From Cryptomeria japonica (taxonomy: Eukaryota > Streptophyta > Pinopsida > Cupressales > Cupressaceae), in the NCBI RefSeq assembly GCF_030272615.1, contig NC_081412.1:344029870-344093869 (forward strand): 64,000 bases of DNA. The letters are read 5' to 3'. Shown here one piece after another: positions 54,608-64,000 of the stretch. Each line of letters starts with the position of its first letter. The first letter of the stretch is position 1. Under the pieces are notes generated by a model. That model ran no database searches, was not told the origin of the DNA, and saw only the letters and a program-made list of their open reading frames with translations. A program made the translations under genes and the position numbers.

Positions 54608-55540
54608 TGTTTATCCTTTTGTGTCCTAAAATTGTACCCCTTTGTAATTTTGACCATATTAGGTCCTTACCTTAGTGTTTTCACCCCTTAGCCTTCTTGG
54701 GAACTGATTATGCTCATTCCCCTTGCATATTACATCACTTTGTGACATCTTGCATTCATTTGGCACTTGATCCTTTCCCCAAAATAGGGATAGACTAAGG
54801 TGTGGCGCCCTGGTCATCAATAGGACCATGGCACCATGTCATGGTCCCCCTCATTTTTGGGCCCCTTTCAAACCATTTTTACATTTCAAATATGAGTGGG
54901 AATTCCCTCTCTGTGTCGGCTCATGTCAAAAAATCAATCAATTTTCTCAACAGGCAAGTATATAAAGAGGATTCCCCCTCTCATTTGATATCCATCAATT
55001 AGAAAGAGCACACATACGACATCAAGAATTTAAGCATTCAAGATAAATTGAGCATTTTCCAGTCTTCCTTCAAGCCTTGGAGGAGAAATAAAGTCAAGGA
55101 TCAGAGGAGATCTACATCCTATTACATGAAACCCTAATTCCATGTGGAGGCAAGCAAAACTTCACAAGGAGGTATCATCATTCAATTTTTAGTCATAGTT
55201 TAGCATCTCCCTCAAAAGGAGATCCTTTCCTTTCAGTCTCATTTCAATTATCTTTATTTCATGGTTAATTCCAAAATAAGGGTTTGACCTAAGGCAAGCC
55301 CCTATTCCCAACCTTTTCCCCATTTTCTTTTTTTGTGTGCAGGAAACAAATACAAAGCTTCACTCTTCAGAATAAGCTTCATTCACAGAGACGAATCAAC
55401 CCTTTTTGGCGTGCAGAAAGTTCAGAGAACCGTGGTGCTATGTCATAGTCCCATATTTTTAGGATTTTTTTCAAGGGTCAGATCTGACTCGTCTTATACT
55501 ACTCAGATTCAAGGGCACATGAAAATCCTGCATCTGTAGC
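54608..55540. other. LTR-like non-coding sequence
   Basis: No gene. Probably the LTR belonging to the primer site at 54581-54599 and/or the 5' LTR and leader of the gag at 56948. TGGCGCCCTGGTC at 54803 and two related CCATGGCACCATGTCATGGTCC / CCGTGGTGCTATGTCATAGTCC phrases (about 54824 and 55429) stand out. Limits are uncertain. Confidence 0.3.
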
Positions 55541-56620
55541 TCACTATTTTCTCAATTTTACCTTCATTTTTCAGCACTTTACCTTAAATTAGCATTCAAC
55601 TTACAAAAGAGAGGAAAAACCCCACAATAATTAATTCATCCATTTAATATTCAGTACTTAATCTGATTTTGTGACTAAATGTAGTTGAGTCCCTCCCCTC
55701 TTTTGAATGTAGAGGTTTTTAAGTGAAATTGATTTGGTGATTTCTCCCTTCTATTTTGCAAATCGCCAAATCAAATTTCCCCCTCTATGTTTTGGTGAAC
55801 CATAAATGTCCTATGCTTACTTCTAATTTTTTTTTTCAAGATATGAGTGTGTATGCAATTTAAACTTCAAATTTTCATTTATAAGTTTGATTTCCTTACA
55901 AATTTAAAAAATTTAGAGGATAATTTCATTAAAACCCTATTTTTTATTTTCAAAATTGAGCTTGTGAATTGCATAATTTAAGTTAATTGCTTCAGATCAG
56001 AGTGTTATTCAATTTTAAAAATTCAAATTTTCACTTGCAATTCATATTTCAAATTTAAATTTTAAAATTAAGTGGTTAATTGCAAAAACCCTACTTTTCA
56101 AAAAAATTTAAATTGAGCTTGTGGGTTGGTTAAATTTCAAATTTAAATTTTAAAATTAAGTGGTTAACTAAAAAAGACATAATTTTTAAATCTAAATTAA
56201 CCTTGTGCATTTCCCAATCTTAGATTCACCATTTCAACCTTGGTTCTATTTTTAAATTTAAAATTAAGAGGTTCTTTTTACAAGGCCCTAATTTTAAATT
56301 TCTTATGGACAATTTAAAAATTAAAATTAAGTGGTTAATTAAAAGAGTCCTAATTTTTAGATTTAAATTGATTGTTTCAATTTCAAAATTCCAACATCAC
56401 TTTCCAAAATCAAGAGGTTCTTTTTACAAGGCCCTAATTTTAAATTTATTTTAGATCATTTCAATTTAACTTTTAAAATTAAGAGGCTATTTTTAGCCCT
56501 AATTTAAATTTTTCTTTCCTAGTGGGTAATTTTAAATTTAAATTAAGAGGTTATTTCAATTTCTTAGGGGATTGCACAATTTTTCACAATTAGTCTCTAC
56601 CTTTTAAACTAATTTGCTTG
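55541..56620. repeat. AT-rich low-complexity leader
   Basis: Repeated phrases of the type AATTTTAAATTTAAA and AAAATTAAGTGGTTAATT or AAATTAAGAGGTT recur about every 60-110 bases. No coding signal; probably the leader of the following gypsy gag. Confidence 0.6.
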
Positions 56621-56947
56621 TTTAATTGAGTAACATTTTTTCTAAAATTTTGCATTATTCAATTAATTTGCAAATTTCAAACTTCAAATTTCAAATTTCC
56701 AATTTCCCTCCATTAGTGCATGAGTTTTACACTATTAGTCCAACCTATAATATCCCCGTGAGAAGAAGTTGTAGAATTAAGGCTTCCCAAGGTTTAATTA
56801 CCAAAGAGATAGAGCCTAATTTGGATAACTTATTCCATGAGGATGTTGGTGGTTTTAGCAATCCTACAAATGTCCTCATTTATCCTCATTCTTTAGATAA
56901 TTCTCATGATTTGGATAAATCACTAACTAGGGTTTTTTATTGACCAA

Positions 56948-57979
56948 ATGGAGAAGATTCACAATCAATTTGAAAATCTTAAACAATGGATGAGTCAACA
57001 ATACTCAGAAAGTGAAGCTCTCTCATTGATTGAAGGATAAATAAGAATGGTTCAGAGTGATAAACTTGGTGTTGATATCTTATGTGGTATTACTCATATT
57101 GTTGATGCTAATATTATGCCTATGAAGAGTTGTGTTGAAGTCCTTGGTTAAAAACAACCTCCTAGTCAAGTTAATCACTCCATTCCCTTGACTACCCCTA
57201 TGGCTAGTGTTCCCACTTTTACCTCCAACATATTGGCTACTTCTACTCAAAATGTCATAAATATAAGTGTTAGTCAAGGGGGAACTTCCTCTAATCATAA
57301 TTATTTGATCCCTCCTCAAGTGAGTCATCCATTTGTTGCCTAATCTTCTCCCATACCTACCTATCATAGTGTTCCACCTCCTTATTCTCAATCCCCACTT
57401 TCTTATAATAACATCCCTCCTTATTCTCAACTCCTTCCTTCATTCAACAATATTACTTCTCCTTCTCAATCTAACATGTCCAATTTTAATCCTTCTACTG
57501 AAGCTACCATCAATAGTCTAGCCCAAACAATGTCTTCCTTGCAACAACAAATAGCTTCTATGAATCAATCTAAGTATAAAGTGCCCACATTTGATGTAGT
57601 GAGCCCATTATCCAATGACATTATTCACGTTGTCCCTCCTAAACATGTGGAAGTCCCTCAATTGGAACTTTATAATAAAAAAGGCGATCCCTTGACTCAT
57701 GTTAAAACATTTCAAACATTTTGTAGTGACTTTTATCATGATCAAATATTGTTGGCTAAACTATTTACTAGAACATTAAGGGATAAAGCTTTGCAATGGT
57801 ATTGCTCTTTGTCTCCTTTCTCTATTACTTCTTTTAAAAAAATGGCTAATTCTTTTATTCAACAATTTTACAATAACATTGGTCCTAAGATTATTTTGAC
57901 TGATTTGATGCATTGTAAGAAAGGTGTGAAAGAAAAAGTGATTGATTTTATTAGTAGATATAACAATTTGTATTCTTAA
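56948..57979 (+). pseudogene. gag: Gypsy Gag, 5' part, cut by element C
   Basis: ATG 56948 opens MEKIHNQFENLKQWMSQQYS; the frame is unbroken by shifts to 57979 but has stops at about 57038, 57149 and 57341. A Pro/Ser/Tyr-rich linker is followed by the capsid (Retrotrans_gag) domain: VEVPQLELYNKKGDPLTHVK, TFCSDFYHDQILLAKLFTRT, LRDKALQWYCSLSPFSITSF and FIQQFYNNIG. This is the wording of Tat/Athila-like plant gypsy Gag. The reading frame should continue, but 18 bases after the stop at 57979 the LTR of element C begins, so the rest lies outside the window. Confidence 0.75.
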
Positions 57980-57997
57980 TTTCTTTTCTCGTGCTTG

Positions 57998-59146
57998 TGT
58001 TGGAATCAATTAACACTGAGAGGGGCGTGAATCAATGTTTGGCAATTTACTAACTTGTTAAGCTAATTTGTAAACCACTAGATGCATAATAATGAAAGTA
58101 AAGTGCAAAAACATAAAGCAATCAAGCACACAACCATAACACCAATATTTTTACATGGAAACCTGGAAAGGGAAAAACCATGGTGGGATTTGAACCCACA
58201 ATTTTATTATACTATGGCTATAAGTATGATAATATTACATAAGGGGAATGCACTTGCATTCAAGCACACTGCCTAGAGCTCACTGCTCAAATACAAAATA
58301 GGGCTTCAACCCAGAGGAAGGCTCACTACCTTACAGGCGATTACAATTGATTACAATAATGAATGAACTGAAGTATAGCACCTATATATCCAACAAGAAG
58401 TTCTAATTAGGCTCAAATTATCTTCTATAAATATTCTAACTATTTGCTATGTTTTCCTTCTTTATCATACACCAGAGCACGAAAATCTTCAATTACATTG
58501 ACCAACCTTCACAAATTTTCTCATATAGACTTCTCACATTCTCTAGCTACTTCAAAATTCTCAAATGAATTATCCTTATATATCTGCATCAACAAAATGA
58601 ATCATTTCTTATGTTGGCTTCCAAAAACTGCATAACACACAACATGAAACATGTAGCCTTAAGTCTGCTCAATCCATCCACAAATCCATTTGCAAACCTA
58701 AACAAAATGACAAAAAACTTCACACAATTCGCCCAATCACCTCAAACATGAAACCAATCACCAAAAACAACCCTAAGATTCTGCAATACAAGTTACACCA
58801 AAATAGCTTCGTTATAACTAAATTATTGGATATAGGACCTTCAATCTGGCTCATGATTTCAACACCGGATATCAAGATTACAGAATAATTTACCTGAAAC
58901 CTCTAATCATTTGCCTTTATCACCACAACCAAAATTACACCACCAAAATCAAGATGTTCTCAATGATCTCATGCTCTACCAGTTACTGTATTCCACCCTC
59001 TAGACTTACACCTCATGACAATATGACTTCCAGTAAATTAAATCTGTGTACACTAAATATGATTTATGAACTAGGTTTCCATCAATGACAAAATCTAAGC
59101 ATGAATCATGCATCAATCTTCACTAGAACAGTGCCTCTTTCCAACA
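57998..59146 (-). repeat. 3' LTR of element C
   Basis: 1,149 bases, TGTTGGAATC to TTTCCAACA on the plus strand. The LTR core motif (GGAAACC, GGGAAAAACC, GGTGGGATTTGAACCCAC) lies at 58157-58199. Little else is shared with the LTRs of N. Confidence 0.8.
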
Positions 59147-59160
59147 ATCCACCCCTTTGG
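59147..59160 (-). other. Polypurine tract of element C
   Basis: Minus-strand CAAAGGGGTGGAT next to the LTR; a second AAAGGGGGAGAG run lies at about 59286-59297, as in N. Confidence 0.7.
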
Positions 59161-59356
59161 CATTAATGGCAACACTATGAAAAATAAACTGTACACCCAA
59201 ACCTGCAAAACTTTAAAATTTCACCAAAATTCTCCAAGACTCTACAACCTCCCCCTAAGGATTTTCACCATTTTTCACTTTTCTCTCTCCCCCTTTGACA
59301 ACAATGCCAAAGATAGGAATCTGCCAAAACTTATATATAGGGGTATGTACAGTTGC

Positions 59357-62300
59357 TTACAAAAACTTGAAAATATCTGTAAAAATTATCCTTAGGGACA
59401 ACAAATGGTTATCCCATGCCTTCTACAGACTCTCCAAAATACTAATCATCCTGCTAAAAAGGTATGTGAGCATCTCTGCTCCCTATCTATTTTTTGAAAC
59501 ACTCTTACTTAGAGCATCCTTTGCAACTTGCATACTGCTCATCAAATCTATTCGAGGAGTGATAATATTCCTCAGGTCTACCACTCTACCCAAAATTCTA
59601 TCCTTCTCTTGATTTAAACTCTTAATCTTATCCAATATACTCAAAACTTGTGGTTGAAAACTACTAACCAGGATTAACTGGGGTGCATATGACTGAGATA
59701 TGCTAGCAAGGTGGCCTTAATATTCTTTTATTTTCTTGTCAATGTCCATAGTAAACTTTGGCAAAATTAGACATGACTTGTATATTTGACCACCCTCATC
59801 TAGTGCATCTTGAATGCCCTTCATAGTAGTTATTAAACTTACCCTATCATCCTTAATCATCTTCAAAAATGTTTTCAATCTCATAACATTAAATTGATTC
59901 AAAACTCTAACATCTGCTGCCTTTTCCAAAGATTCAAAATGAGATTCTACAACATTTAACATGCTTCTAAGCTTACCAAAGGGATTATTAGTTGTGTCCA
60001 GTATAAAAGGGCAAAATTTTCTCCAATACATCTCCTGCCAATGTTATTAATTATTTATCTGCAGTATGGGACTTGAGTAAGTCCTCACTAGCTTTAGCCT
60101 GTGCAAGCAATGCTAACTTTAATGCTTAAATTGGAGATAAAGAACTTAAATCAATACGCTCTTAAAAAAAATCATCTGAATCAGTAGTAATATGTTTTCC
60201 TTTAACATCAACAGTGTCTCTTGCCATTGTCATTTGTGTTGGAAACCAATAACACTGAGAGGGGGGGGGGGGGGGTGAGTTAGTTTTATACCAAAATAGT
60301 AGACTTTAGCCTTAACAAAACATTCATGCACCAATCGGTATACCGGTATTAACAGAATTGAAAGAAGTAAAGAAACCAATAAGCTAAACATATAAATGAG
60401 AACCATAACACATAGATTTATACATGGAAAACCTCAATGAGGAAAAACCACGATGGGATTTGTGACCCACAATATCAATCTACTGGCCATATGAAGAGAT
60501 ATTACAATATATGATGGGCTTGCACTTGCAGGAAGGCTTACAGCATAGAGCACACTGCTCAATTATAATAGGAACCTCACTGACTACATAACATTTTAGA
60601 CAACAATCCGAAGAAGTGTGAATTGCTAAGATAGCATCTTCTATGCCAGAATACAGTTTTGGTTTAAGCTTTGTCTATTTCGGTTGAAACCCTAAAATCC
60701 TTTACTAGAATAACCCTTACAATAAATTCCTCACATACATAATCTCTCTGAGTAATTACATTTGCATATCCATCACCATATTCTAAATGATTTAATCAAT
60801 CTACCCTATATACCCTATACAAATTTATGTCTTATGTTGTCTTACAAAGGTATATACAATACAAGATTACATGTCGGCCATATAACATAAATGAGTAAAC
60901 ATTAAAACAAGTTGTCGATGTCGGATCCAAGATAAGTCGGCCTCCAATACCGATAACCTTTACTATACCATGTTGGCCTGCATTGTCAGTGACCAAAAAA
61001 ATCTTTCTGACCTACTGGTGTTGGTGCTAGTGTCGGTGCCAGTGTAGAATATGTGAAGTACCTCCTGGTACACCATATGAAGATGAAACCCAAAATCATG
61101 TTGCCATTAGTGACAACATAGTGAAACCAACCAATAGATTGTTAATTTCCAACAATCTAAGCCTGATCATCCTTCTCCTCTCCTTTCTCCTTTCCTTCTA
61201 CCTCTACACTCACATATTTGTCACCCTTCACTGCATCATATTTCTCCTCACCTGCCCTCTTTGAAATAACTTCTATCACTAGAGGATCCTGTATAGCTTC
61301 ATAAGAGTTATCAACATTAGCATTAACATCATCAATTGCAGTATGTACACTGGTCTACTCTACCAGAATGGCCTTCTGAGAAGATTGATCTTACTATACA
61401 TCACGAATGGCTGCATGAACTTTTAAAACAAATGTGTCATGAGATTGCTCTCCCGATTGAGTGTCATCATGTGTCAGATTCACATCATATCTGTGATCTA
61501 TCAAAAACTATCTCAATATTGTTTCGATCTCTTTAGTCACTTCATCTTGTTTTCCGAGCATAAGTTTATTGACTCTCTTCTTTCTTCAAAAAACTTAGCG
61601 AAATTTAACAATACAACAACTTCAGTTTTAGAGATTACAAGACTCAAATTTACTAATACATACTCCTTTATTCTTTCATCCTCTAAACTTGTTGTATGCC
61701 TCCTGGAATCCAAAATATCATGCAATTCCTTTCAAATCATAGATGATAACTCAATCATGGTTTTTCTATAAATATTCATATACTGAATAATTTCTTTCTC
61801 AATAGATCTCTAGTCACTATCATCACAATTATCATAATATATAGGTACATTTTTAAAATTTCCTTCCTTTATCACTTCATCAATTATTTCCTTTACTGTC
61901 TTTGGAGAGATAACAACATAATTACTTTCCAATTTTCCTGACTTCAGAGCTTCATCTAATTACAATTTTTGTTTCTGGCTCGCTCTAGCTCTACCAGATG
62001 GTGAAGCTTTAACTCTTAGTTTCTTTATCGGCTGGGCTCCACCAGATTGAGGCTTCTTGAATACCCTAGCATAGGTAGATGTCTTTACCTTTTTCACCAC
62101 TTCATCAGATTTTGTGTTAACATCCTCAACAATGACTGCAACATATTCTCTTTTTGGCTTCTCCTCCTTCATTTTCTCAACTCCATCGGATGACTTAGCT
62201 TGTGGCTTGGGTGGAGGGATAGACTTATAAACACTAGAGGTAGGTGCAAACTGGGATTTCCTTGACTTGGATTGCTTGGGAGGAGTGGAGACTAGTTTTG

Positions 62301-63093
62301 ATATCGTAGGCTTCACCATGTCTTCTTTCTTCAGTATATTTTTCTTTCTAGCCCTTTGCACAACTTCTTTTGATATACACATTTGTTCAACAAGCTCTTC
62401 AACTTCCTTTTTGACTTTCCTCTTCCTTGTCAGCTCAGTAAATTTCTTATACAAATCAAGATCTTCCTCTTTGTAGGTACCAAACCTTTCTTCCTTTTCA
62501 TCTACTAGTTTACTCAATAGGTGTTGAGCATATGCATCAAGTGTATTTCCATCTACCTCATACCCCATGGACATGACCCAAACAGTTCTAGGTTCAACTG
62601 CCTCCATGTGACATTGATCCTTGTCTACCATAAATAAGATTGTGTTCTCATATTTCTGAACAATATGTTTTGGTATCCTCTCTTTTCTCTATATCATAAC
62701 TTGAAATGATTTAAAGTATCCCCAAAAAGTAGACTTTTGAGCTATAGAATCATCCAAACCCTACAAACCTTCCTTGATTTGGACTGCCACTAGTTTATCA
62801 TAAGCCCATTGTACCTTTCCTATACCAGGAATTTCATTCAAGAAATAAAGTGCTAAAAAGACAAGAAGAGAACCGAATTTGGAAACATGTTTCTTATCTT
62901 GTTTTATCTTCTTCAAGTTGCTCATTAGCTCATTGAGAAGTACACCGGAGAGATCATACCTTTTGTCCTCCTTGAGCATCTGATAAGAAGCAAATATAGC
63001 AATACCAGATACTAAATTTTGTCTGCTAGACTGGTACACCTTATAGCCATTACCATTGAAGAAAATCTCACATGATGCTCTAGGGTATGACAA
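59357..63093 (-). pseudogene. Long conserved ORF of unknown function in element C, split by a solo LTR
   Basis: Function unknown. Homologous to the 1,111-codon ORF of N: KIKQDKKHVSKFGSLLVFLA and LYFLNEIPGIG (62880-62810) against LKKIKGDKKGTFRFGNLLVC and LYFTKEIPGIG; VEPRTVWVMSMGYEVDGNTL (about 62600-62545) against LPRTVWVTKMGYEVDLNIL; and a coiled C-terminus (GKLRSMLNVVESHFESLEKA). After removing the solo LTR and a 5-base duplication the frame is continuous from 63093 to the stop at 59357 (938 codons), with stops but no shift. The first 150 or so residues are missing. The middle (62631-61960) is Lys/Pro-rich with PKQSKSRKSQFAPT-like basic stretches. Identity to N is modest, so these are old, separate families that kept the protein. 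Confidence 0.65.
60237..61154 (-). mobile_element. Solo LTR (918 bp) inside the ORF of element C
   Basis: Starts TGTTGGAAACC and ends TTTCCAACA on the plus strand, with the LTR core motif at 60424-60469 (minus sense). Coding of element C stops at one side and resumes at the other. Flanks ATTTG (60232-60236) and ATCTA (61155-61159) differ by two transitions and would come from ATCTG; the 923-base total restores the frame exactly. A run of 15 G at 60263-60277 is inside. Confidence 0.8.
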
Positions 63094-63470
63094 GGTTGTT
63101 TGAGCTGATAGAGTATCAAGATATGGGCTATGGTATTATTTGTGACCTTTTGACCCTAGAAGAGTCTGAATGTTTTATGATCGTATGGCCAAAAAATTTA
63201 TCGAAAACAAATGAGGTTTGAAAAAACCCCAACAATCATTAGTATTTGAAAAGATCCTTTAAACAGTTCTCTCTTTGGTTTATTTCATATGGTTTTCTTA
63301 CTTTGTTGTTGTGTCTTATGCTACACTTTCAAAATATCAAGCATTCACAACATAGCCAAAATAAGGTTAAAACAATCAATTCTTGTCAAGAATCTTTCAA
63401 TCGCTAATATACTTTGATAACCTCGAGAGAAAACATTTCAATATCCAAAGAACACAAGTGGACACTTTGG
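63094..63470. other. Unassigned stretch
   Basis: No ORF, LTR end or homology to element N that I can recognise. Confidence 0.3.
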
Positions 63471-64000
63471 GGGGTGGAATAGTGTATTTTAAAACTAAGT
63501 TTAGTGTGCAGATTTTTAGGATGTAATGCAAACATAAACATACACACAAAAGAGCACATCACATAATGCTAGATGTACGAGGAAAACCCAATGTGGGAAA
63601 AACCTTGGTGAGAATAGCTGTTGGAGTCTACTGCTCCAATCCATCATCACGGTAAAAAACAGTTTACAATATGTTTAGGGTACTAACCCAAGGAGCACCA
63701 ACCCCTAATATTCTGAGCACTAACTCAAGGAGCATCATCCTCTATATTTATGATCACCTACTCAAAGGAGCACCTACTCTTTCTCTGAACACCCTCTTAG
63801 AGATTTACAATGATTGTTAAAGTTTACAATTGCAATGATAAAGCCTTGTTACAAATATGTTATTTAACACTTACAAATTTTTCACTTTCAAAAAGGATCT
63901 CTCTACCTACTAGTATTCTTCCTCTATTTCTTTCTTGTCCCTTTTTCTGATTGTCTTCTTCTCTCTACCTTAACTTCACCTTTCTTATACTACTCTTCTC
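63471..64000 (-). mobile_element. Copia-type LTR fragment at right edge
   Basis: GAGGAAAACCC and GGGAAAAACC (63579-63605) are the LTR core motif in minus sense, followed by CTGTTGGAGTCTACTGCTCC, which is the reverse complement of 21608-21627 in solo LTR S, and a decayed inverted version of the 36-bp repeat of S. So this is an LTR of a family related to S. Its boundaries are unclear. Confidence 0.55.

Larger units (their letters stand above)
57998..63093 (-). mobile_element. Element C: LTR retrotransposon with the long unknown ORF (relative of N)
   Basis: The left LTR (57998-59146) is followed by a purine tract on the minus strand and by a long frame homologous to the unknown ORF of element N. 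The primer site and 5' LTR are not seen: homology to N ends near 63120 and unrelated sequence follows, so the 5' part is lost or lies beyond another insertion. It interrupts the gypsy gag at 57979. A solo LTR is nested inside. Confidence 0.7.

Noticed and set aside
60263-60277. Run of 15 G
   Set aside because: Part of the usual GAGAGGGGG stretch of these LTRs, expanded by slippage; length may be a sequencing effect.

Overview
The window looks like intergenic DNA of a large plant genome, most likely a gymnosperm (conifer). That is an inference: all recognisable coding sequence comes from plant-type LTR retrotransposons (Ty1/copia with tRNA-iMet primer sites, Tat-like Ty3/gypsy with two RNase H domains, a plant mobile domain ORF), the elements are nested several deep, and I found no host gene, rRNA, tRNA or CRISPR array. 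Almost every ORF is broken, mostly by in-frame stops rather than frameshifts.

Layout. The outermost element of the left two thirds is a minus-strand gypsy element (E/F; RT and RNase H at 47447-48812, integrase at 31596-32577). A copia-like minus-strand element D (LTR, short gag, LTR; 1-2434 and 30653-30895) lies in its 3' region. D's right LTR is split by element A (2435-30647, TSD CCAGT), a Tat-like gypsy element that has lost pol and carries a plant mobile domain (PMD) ORF antisense to itself. A is split by a plus-strand copia element H (12944-28557, TSD GTCAC). H's 3' LTR is split by a minus-strand pol-less element N (19517-28079, TSD GGTCT), and N's 3' LTR is split by a solo LTR S (19875-21858, TSD CAAAA).

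Element B (32578-47441, minus) is a longer relative of A that kept gag, protease, RT, two RNase H domains and integrase, but lost its 3' LTR and half of its antisense PMD ORF in a deletion at its left edge. Its 5' LTR contains a near-perfect 1.19 kb palindrome. Right of E/F lies a plus-strand gypsy element G (48890-52612 onward) whose integrase is split by a complete 383-bp TRIM (51199-51581). Then come a minus-strand gag-like remnant (53656-54533) next to a primer-site-like sequence, an AT-rich leader, and a plus-strand gypsy gag (56948-57979). The last is cut by element C (57998 to at least 63093, minus), a distant relative of N, itself split by a 918-bp solo LTR. The final 0.5 kb is part of another LTR.

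Most interesting content. N and C are diverged LTR elements that carry, where pol or env would normally sit, the same long unfamiliar ORF (about 1,111 codons in N). In both copies the frame is intact from end to end and broken only by stop codons, so it encoded a conserved protein. In N it is preceded by a separate ORF with a coiled coil and four zinc-knuckle-like motifs. Neither element shows protease, RT or integrase sequence, so both must have depended on proteins from elsewhere.
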